From Aplectana chamaeleonis (Eukaryota; Nematoda; Chromadorea; Rhabditida; Cosmocercidae): 64,000 bases of DNA. The DNA is taken from assembly GCA_029168955.1 (NCBI GenBank), contig JAPDOI010001940.1, positions 1 to 64,000 of the forward strand, written 5' to 3'. The translations under genes were made by a program, and so were the position numbers. Positions 58,444-64,000 of the stretch are shown one piece after another. The stretch's first letter is position 1; each line of letters begins with the position of its first letter. The notes beneath the pieces were generated by a model, which saw nothing but the letters and a program-made list of their open reading frames with translations, had not been told where the DNA came from and ran no database searches.

Positions 58444-58730
58444 GGGAAGGGGGGACCATTACAGGATTCGTCCAAATGTCCACTCTGGTCAGAGAAGTGG
58501 GTGTCTTCGGGCACGTGAATAAATGCGCCGTCTCGTGTCCGGGACTACCGCAGTAAACTTCTCTAAAATTAGGATCCACAGACGCCTTAGCAAATGTCCT
58601 CGAACGAAATGGGTGTGCTCCTCGTGCAGGAGACAGAGCGTTTCCATGTTGGAGTCCGACCATCTCTGTTTATCCACTTCACGAGGAGCGCCTTCGAACG
58701 GCATCCTAACGGGCTTCATTATTCTTCTTT
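58443..58730 (-). pseudogene. LINE ORF2 C-terminal remnant, frameshifted
   Basis: On the minus strand FEGAPREVDKQRWSDSN is followed, after a frame change, by YCGSPGHETAHLFTCPKTPT and VDIWTNPV. Compare CECAGHDSLHLFSC and DLWYKP at the end of the 40-41 kb retrotransposon, where PPRVD precedes the cluster. Same position in the protein, different copy. Only the C-terminus is left. Confidence 0.65.
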
Positions 58731-58846
58731 TCGGATGATTCGATGTTTCAGAACATCAATATACATCTACTGAGTCTAGAGCTCACAGTGCTCCTTGTCT
58801 AAAAATATCCAGGCCTCCGAGATAATCTATTTGAGAGTAAACTTGA

Positions 58847-59665
58847 TATACCGAGCGGTACTGATTCCCACAAGGGCATAAAATGATGATACCAGTTTCA
58901 TTTGTGTCAGACCGCCCGACTCGTGCTTTACTCGGACGATAGGTGCGGACTGACCGCTGGCAATCAAGGCCTCTGCGAGCGGTACGCCAGCAAGTTGGGA
59001 GCGGTGCGCCAGCAAGTTGCGGGCGGATCGCTGCCCATCGTGGCCTCGTCGGGCGTATCGCTGCGTTTTGGCGGGCGGATAGCGGCACCTGGGAAAGTTG
59101 ATCACGCTAGCGGGCGGATCGCCGGCAAGCCCTTAAGCGGCGATCCGCCCGCAAGGGCTTTGATAGCCAGCGATCAGCCCGCTCAAATTTTACCCGGTGA
59201 AATTTGTCAATCATTGATGAGTTGTTTTCTGGTATCAGTATCATGCTCAGAGTAAACAAACCGAAGGGTATAAAAGGCGCTCCATCTCACTGAATGCTCA
59301 CTCGGCTTTTCTAGGCCGGTCCTGGAAGGTGACTTCAAGTCACCTTTGAAGGATCACTCAGAAGCCAGAGAATAATTTTTGGCAGCTGAGGGGATGGTCC
59401 CCACGGCTAGGGGGGGGGTAGTCCCGCACACGGAGACCGTGGTGGGAACCATCGGAATAACCCACATGTGGCATCGAGGGCGGATCGCTGGCTACTGGCA
59501 GGCGGATCGCTGGCTACTGGCAGGCGGATCGCTGGCTACTGGCGGGCGGATGGCGGGGGGGATGTCTGTTCGCCCGCCAAAAGCCAGCGATCCGCCCGCA
59601 CCTACTGTCTGAGTAGATGAGTGCTGCAGAGCATTTTATCCTTTTTGGCAATCGGCACCGCTTTT
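58847..59665. mobile_element. TIR element with internal GCGGATCGCTGG repeats, about 820 bp
   Basis: AGCGGTACTGATTCCCACAA, GGGCATAAAATG at the left mirrors CATTTTATCCTTTTTGGCAA, TCGGCACCGC at the right. Inside are repeated GGCGGATCGCTGGCTACTGG units (59,480-59,560, 23-bp spacing) and both orientations of GCGGATCGCTGCC/GCGATCCGCCCGC. The ends match the small element at 43,527-43,665. Confidence 0.65.
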
Positions 59666-59670
59666 TCTCG

Positions 59671-59726
59671 TGCTACTGGCTGTGCAAGGAGCTATTGGAG
59701 AGCTCCTTGCACAGCCAGTAGCAATT
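59671..59726. repeat. Small perfect hairpin
   Basis: CTACTGGCTGTGCAAGGAGC, TATTGGAGAGCTCCTTGCAC, AGCCAGTAG: arms of about 22 bp. Confidence 0.8.
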
Positions 59727-59827
59727 CTATCCGACTTCCTTTCAGAATACATAGTAGAGACTTTCGAATGCGTATTGAGCCTACACAATGACTTGCGGGG
59801 GGTCGGCCTGTGCTCAAGTCAGTGTTC

Positions 59828-60075
59828 TTATCCTCTTCTTCCTTGCAGCCGCAAATAGGTCCTTGTCACAATTTCAGGAACTGGGCAACCAGTAGGATTC
59901 GTCCACAAATCCATTGTAGTGGGTGTTGTTTGTTTCTTCGGGCAGTTGAATAAATGCGTTAAATAATCCGGTGGGAAACGGTAGAGGTGTTCTGCAGTAC
60001 ATCGCCTAAATACGAATTGCAGGTTCTCCATGACTTCACGTATTGTGGGAATGTCGTTACTACTAAGCAATGTTT
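59828..60075 (-). pseudogene. LINE ORF2 C-terminal remnant, second copy
   Basis: The minus strand reads RRCTAEHLYRFPPDYLTHLF, NCPKKQTTPTTMDLWTNPTG. The HLFNCPKK ... DLWTNP ending is shared with the other two LINE pieces in the window. Upstream ORF2 sequence is absent. Too short to classify. Confidence 0.55.
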
Positions 60076-60115
60076 TGTTGATCCATCTTGTGCAACAGCT
60101 TTTCTAAGGTAGGCA

Positions 60116-60489
60116 TTTGATATTAATACAGGCCGTAAAAAACAGAATTCCCGTAGTTCTTTCGCATGCGGGTGCGGAGCTTTGTGAGAGGCAGGGAGAG
60201 AGCGTATGGCAGACGACGAAAGATGCGTTTCCCGCACACGCAGCGCTTTGAGTGACAAGTTTTGAATTTTGATTTTTGAATATTTATTTTTCTTTATTTT
60301 ATTTATGTCAGCCAATACAAAAATTATCAATGCCCATAACCAACAAACCAGGAAGCAATGATTGGCCATGTAGTAGCGAAAAAAAGTTGTGAAACTAGCG
60401 AAATTCTCCATGAGAGCCGTGCTTCGATAGAAAATGTCTCGATCATTAAAAAAAACTTCGTAATGTTGGATCTGTGGCTTCACTAGTGC
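60116..60489. other. Spacer, no gene recognised
   Basis: AT-rich right half with TTTATTTTTC runs. No features that I can name. Confidence 0.35.
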
Positions 60490-60740
60490 TGCAGACCTAT
60501 TCTTCACTTCCGCACTGCCGTTCAGTCCGCAATGTGCGCTTGATTGCGAAATCGTGCTGCGGCGCGGTTGCGAGTATCCTCAGACAGGGATGTGGGATCA
60601 CCCGGGCGGTGCAGGATCAGCCGGGCACCAAGGCCAAAAGCGCCCGGGTGATCACATCCTTGTATCTGGGATGTTCGCAACCGCGCCGCAGAAGATTTTC
60701 GCAATCAGGGTACACTGCGGACTCAACTGGCAGTGAAGTG
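60490..60740. mobile_element. Palindromic element, about 250 bp
   Basis: TCACTTCCGCACTGCCGTTC, GATTGCGAAATCGTGCTGCG and GGGATGTGGGATCACCCGGG on the left mirror CCCGGGTGATCACATCCTTG, GCGCCGCAGAAGATTTTCGC and AACTGGCAGTGAAGTGAA on the right. Arms are about 110 bp. Confidence 0.8.
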
Positions 60741-61500
60741 AACTGTACATGTTTGACCGCCTTGTAGCTCTACTACCCCCAGAGCACGCAATTGGACAAC
60801 CATATCCGGGCGGGCTCTGTCTTTCAAAAGCCTCTTTAAACTGGTACGCACCCAGGGCGATTGCAAAGGAGGGAGGGCAGTCAGGTAAGCAGCAGTGAAA
60901 TACTCCTCCAAATTATGGATTTGACCGGTTAGGGAAACTATACTTATGTTTACAAGCGCAAAGCTTTTGCACGGAATTACGCTAATACTTCAACCACTCA
61001 ATAATAAGAAACAGCGCCAAAAATTAATAAACAGAACAAATTAGATTGTTACGAAGAAAATTTCGATAGCCATTAAAAGGCAGCATTTAGCGAGAGACCA
61101 GTATTCAACATAGGAGTATGTAAGTGAGAAAAATCATGTGAGTGGTAGAGGGGGCAAAAGTAAGATTCCTGACATTCTAAATATCCACCACTGGCGATGA
61201 AGGCGAGATTGACGAATTCCAAACCATTGAAGCGCTAGAAAAACTACTCAGCAAACAATTCTGTAAATAGACAGTTACCACCAGACTTTCGAAATTCTTA
61301 ACGGTAAATGAGAAATTGACAAAAAAAGCTTACGTCGTCACATATTTTCATCAAATTACCAGAAACGGGACAAAATGCCTGAAAGATCACTGCCTGGCCC
61401 ATGACCGCTCAAGAATGGCCCAATAGCAAGCGGCGATAGGTGATCGCGCGCTAATGACAGCCGCATAAATACGGCTGCCACAGCGCCAACCACATCAACG
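60741..61500. other. Spacer, no gene recognised
   Basis: About 0.76 kb, AT-rich. Short dyads at 61,410-61,490 (GGCGATAGGTGATCGCGCGC; CGCATAAATACGGCTG) only. Confidence 0.35.
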
Positions 61501-61505
61501 CTATA

Positions 61506-61713
61506 CATTGGACCCGAATCGAAAAACGGATATCCGAATCATTCTAAAAATGATGGTCGCGGATTTCCAATTCATCCTAATGAATTCAAAACAAAAGCAC
61601 TGCTATTCCGGTACTACTTGCTACCACTCGGAATCCATCTGAATGCACTCGGATATCCACAACCAAGGTTTTCGGAATGATTCGGATATCCGTTTTTCGA
61701 TTCGGGTCCAATG
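61506..61713. mobile_element. MITE, 208 bp, perfect 39-bp TIRs, TA duplication
   Basis: CATTGGACCCGAATCGAAAA, ACGGATATCCGAATCATTC at the left is the exact inverse of the right end. TA flanks both sides (61,504-61,505 and 61,714-61,715), as for Tc1/mariner-type insertions. The interior contains further CCGAGTGGTAGC-like and GGATTTCC dyads. The perfect TIRs suggest a young copy. Confidence 0.88.
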
Positions 61714-61770
61714 TATAATCAACGCCATTCACTTACCGTCATCACTAGCCAGTCCTGCCGAGCCGACGAT

Positions 61771-61966
61771 GTTCCGTCGCCCACCAACCACGCCACAATC
61801 AACACCAGCAGCCGGCCTCCGCACTGGCGACGACAACACCGCTGCCACGACCATCGACGCCACCACCAACGCCACAGCCGCACCGTCAGCCCCACGTTCA
61901 CGTGAATCGTTCGATCCCACCCTTTTTGGAAATAAAGAATCAGTGTGCACGCGTTTTCTGCAATAG
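61771..61966 (+). CDS. Short threonine/alanine/proline-rich open frame, unrecognised
   Basis: Starting at MFRRPPTTPQSTPAAGLRTG, the frame continues with alternating Thr/Ala and ends RESFDPTLFGNKES, CTRFLQ, stop (64 residues). Composition shifts to C-rich, third-position C-rich DNA unlike its neighbours. It may be the start of a gag-like or host low-complexity protein, but no domain supports this. Confidence 0.25.
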
Positions 61967-62298
61967 AGATCTGAGAAACTTGGTGAAAAAAGGTTCGAAT
62001 TCGGTTCTTATGGATCCCCGCAGCAGAGCATTGATCCTGGGCTTACTCGCCTGCTAAACTTTTGAGATGCTTCGCAAGGCGAATCTGGAAGCTATGAGAC
62101 TTCCTCCACTTGAAAAAAATCGGCTCAGACTTCCACAAACCAGCAACTCCAACTAAAAACGATCCCTCATAGCCACGAGTACGAGGCTTTTCAGGGCGTA
62201 TTCTGTAAGAGTGCCCTCTTGAAGTCCCGATAGTTGCCGATAAATCAAACAAATCAGATAGGCTCAAAAAGATCTCATCCGTAGTCAGTTTATACATT
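61967..62298. other. Spacer, no gene recognised
   Basis: Nothing beyond chance open frames. Confidence 0.35.
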
Positions 62299-62445
62299 TA
62301 ATGCCTTTTTATGGTATGGCTTATGCTCACAAGACATCACAAGGTAGCTGAGTCGAACGCAAAACTCGGATGTCAGGCAGGACTCGAACCTGCTTTGCAC
62401 GCTTTCCGCGCGAGAGTGTTACCATTACACCACCGACTCCCCGCT
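62299..62445 (-). repeat. tRNA-bearing repeat, copy 1 (flank plus tRNA-like core)
   Basis: TTTAATGCCTTTTTATGGTA, CTCACAAGACATCACAAGGT, AGCTGAGTCGAACGCAAAAC leads into an inverted tRNA-like core. Matching flanks surround the second core at 63,388-63,565. There the ATGCCTTTTTTATGG flank is on the other side of the tRNA, so the repeat ends are palindromic. Confidence 0.7.
62369..62440 (-). tRNA. tRNA-like sequence (probable pseudogene or SINE head)
   Basis: On the minus strand: an A-box-like TGGTGTAATGG, a T arm GCAGG-TTCGAGT-CCTGC, and a B box GGTTCGAGTCC that fits the Pol III consensus exactly. The acceptor stem has one mismatch. The anticodon loop would be GCGGAAA, lacking the universal T33, so the identity is not assignable. 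Compare 63,457-63,530. Confidence 0.5.
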
Positions 62446-62454
62446 CTGCATTCC

Positions 62455-63040
62455 TCAGCTAACTGAGGCCTCCGTCAGAGTCGGTGGATCTACTGAGTCC
62501 CACCGGGTCGATACGCATCGAATTCGTGTAAGGCGGGTGCAAAAAAATCAACCCGCTGAGTCCGCCTGCGACCGTCTGATGCCCACCGCAATCCCCCCGG
62601 TCGATACTGATGGTTCTCATGCGTACAAGGGCGGGGCCAATGCACCGACTGAGTCCCACTGAGTCCCACCGAAATCGTCCTCACCCCACCTGGTCGATAT
62701 AGGAGTTTCTCACGTGATTTGGGTGCATTTTTTTCGGCCGACTGCGACCTGCCGAAACCCGCCGCATCTCGACTATCGTCGTCTGCGCTCTGCCCCACCT
62801 GCTGCTGATACGGAAATCAGATTCAGACATGTTGAAAACAAGAAAAATCAGCCACCAAACACGTTCCGATTTACAGCTGAGGTGATAATCGTCACTATCA
62901 ATTGCGTGTTTCGCAGAGGAGTTGGTTGGCGCTGGGGGCAACCGGACTCAGTGGGACTCAGCAGGTTTTTCCACCCCGGACTCATTCGGACTCAGTCGGA
63001 CTCAGCAGGTTTTTCGACGACGTCTGACTGGGGCCTGACG
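62455..63040. repeat. Imperfect inverted repeat rich in ACTGAGTCCCACC
   Basis: The left side has TACTGAGTCCCACCGGGTCG, ACTGAGTCCCACTGAGTCCC and TTTTTTTCGGCCGACTGCGA. The right side has GGACTCAGTGGGACTCAGCA, GGTTTTTCCACCCCGGACTC. A related fragment is at 26,597. Probably an old element; boundaries unclear. Confidence 0.5.
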
Positions 63041-63110
63041 CATGAACTGTGTAGGCACAACAGCAATCACCCGATAACGGGTATGATCTGGTAAGCAGAA
63101 ATCGGCATTA

Positions 63111-63334
63111 GGGCTGGGATTCATGAACACATTGGGTTCCGGCAGGGTTTGGTTTGGTCAGCCGCCCCAGCTGGGACCTAACCAAGCCAAACCACTACCT
63201 CGGAGGTGAGGTTACATGGGAACCAGGCGTAGCCCAGTCCTGACCAAACCTAGCGATGATGAATTCCTGGTTTGCGAACGTTTCCAAACAAACCCTGCTG
63301 GGAACCCCGGCTTAGCTTTCATGAATTCCAGCCC
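63111..63334. mobile_element. TIR element, 224 bp
   Basis: GGGCTGGGATTCATGAACAC, GGTTCCGGCAGGGTTTGGTT at the left mirrors AAACAAACCCTGCTGGGAAC, TTTCATGAATTCCAGCCC at the right. Interior dyads GGTTTGGTC/GACCAAACC and GGACCTAACCAAGCCAAACC. Confidence 0.75.
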
Positions 63335-63387
63335 AGATCCAGTTATGCTGAGGCCTTTTAAAACAGAATTTTGATGTTTTTAAATAT

Positions 63388-63565
63388 TTAATGCCTTTTT
63401 TATGGCATGGTATATGATCACAAGATACCAAAAGGTAGCTTAGCGGGGTGTCGGTGGTGTAATGGTAACAATCTCGCCCGGAAAGAGTGCAGTGCAGGTT
63501 CGAGTCCCGCCTGACATCTGAGTTTTGCGTTCAACTCGTGCTATCTTGTGACAAGTGTTGATTTT
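63388..63565 (+). repeat. tRNA-bearing repeat, copy 2
   Basis: TTTAATGCCTTTTTTATGGC, TGATCACAAGATACCAAAAG, GTAGCTTAGC precedes the core. GAGTTTTGCGTTCAACTCGT, GCTATCTTGTGACAAGTG follows it. CACAAGATA and CTATCTTGTG form inverted ends. Confidence 0.7.
63450..63523 (+). tRNA. tRNA-like sequence (probable pseudogene or SINE head), second copy
   Basis: The acceptor GTGTCGG pairs with CTGACAT (two G-T wobbles). A-box-like TGGTGTAATGG and B-box-like GGTTCGAGTCC are intact. The T arm has one mismatch (GCAGG/CCCGC), and the anticodon arm (CTCGC ... GAGTG) has decayed. Not a convincing functional tRNA. Confidence 0.45.
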
Positions 63566-63583
63566 ATTAGAGGATACGTATCA

Positions 63584-64000
63584 GGGATGTACGTAATAGA
63601 AATTTTGTATATCGTTGGCCGTTCAACAAGCCAAAACTCTCGCTAGTCGTTCATCGCTGGTCGTTGAAAATCTACGCTTTGAAAATAAGCACAGTTGAGT
63701 CAGAAAAAGCTTTAATGAGTAAAAAAGAAGGAAGGGATGAAGAGATGTATGATTTGCCAAACATTCATAGTCATTTTTGTGAGAGAACCTAGTTTAAACT
63801 GTAAGCCTATACATATAAGCATAATTAAAAATATGAATGGAAGCCTAATATTCGGGGGTGTTTGTTTTTCGTTTGTCGTCCTGTTTTCCGGAGAGTCAAG
63901 AAGCAAAATGGAAAGCCGGGGAATTGTTGAGCTCTTCGAAATAATCGATTATATGATATTAAGACATAGCAACCCTGCTCTAGTTGTTCCTTGGCCGGCA
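63584..64000. other. Window end with a possible further CAGGGATG-type end
   Basis: CAGGGATGTACGTAATAGAA at 63,581 is followed by CGTTGGCCGTTCAACAAGCC, GCTAGTCGTTCATCGCTGGT, CGTTG, i.e. a hAT-like start followed by CGTT-type microrepeats, resembling the layout at 33,595 and 39,723. Its partner end would lie beyond the window. The rest is AT-rich with no gene. Confidence 0.4.

Noticed and set aside
62369..63523. Functional tRNA genes
   Set aside because: Neither copy has T33 or a sound anticodon arm, and both lie in shared mobile-type flanks.

Overview
The window is eukaryotic, and the short introns suggest a nematode (inference). No bacterial-style operons are present. The few spliced coding remnants have introns of about 54-63 bp ending in TTTCAG or ATTCAG, which is typical of rhabditid-like nematodes. 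No intact host gene can be supported. The window is a repeat-rich block of satellites, inverted-repeat (MITE-like) elements, nested DNA transposons and decayed retroelements.

Layout. 1-15,270: one 65-bp satellite (C), about 235 monomers, cut off by the window start. 15,280-21,670: a 42-bp satellite (A) in two arrays, polypurine GAGAATGG-rich DNA, and a 1.5-kb segment duplicated about 3.97 kb apart. The second array A is bounded by inverted repeats and looks like a transposon filled with tandem repeats. 21,700-33,100: mostly palindromic or TIR-bearing elements, several nested, including a 263-bp hAT-like MITE with a perfect 8-bp target-site duplication. 33,490-38,045: a second, unrelated 42-bp satellite (B), split by a 2.98-kb hAT-like element (33,595-36,574) with matching flanking duplications. 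38,100-38,790: a 0.7-kb element with TIRs of about 95 bp.

39,723-51,439 is the most interesting part. hAT-like ends (CAGGGATGAGCGGA) with near-identical 8-bp flanks enclose a truncated non-LTR retrotransposon and a complete 8,325-bp Mutator-like element (41,588-49,912). The Mutator-like element has TIRs of about 115 bp and a perfect 9-bp target-site duplication. Inside it, on the minus strand, lies a multi-exon gene with C2H2 fingers, a MULE transposase domain and a SWIM-type C-x-H motif. It is broken by two frameshifts and one stop. Between that gene and the right TIR lies a spliced two-exon fragment resembling the N-terminal half of CHCHD2/CHCHD10/HAR-1, apparently a captured host gene piece.

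51,440-64,000 holds diverged satellite, GC-rich hairpins, TIR elements of 0.1-1.0 kb, LINE C-terminal remnants, a degenerate repeat of about 170 bp, and two tRNA-like sequences in repeat flanks. Nothing acts as a host pathway; the logic is insertion, nesting, tandem expansion and decay. Boundaries were read by eye, so coordinates of diverged repeats are approximate.
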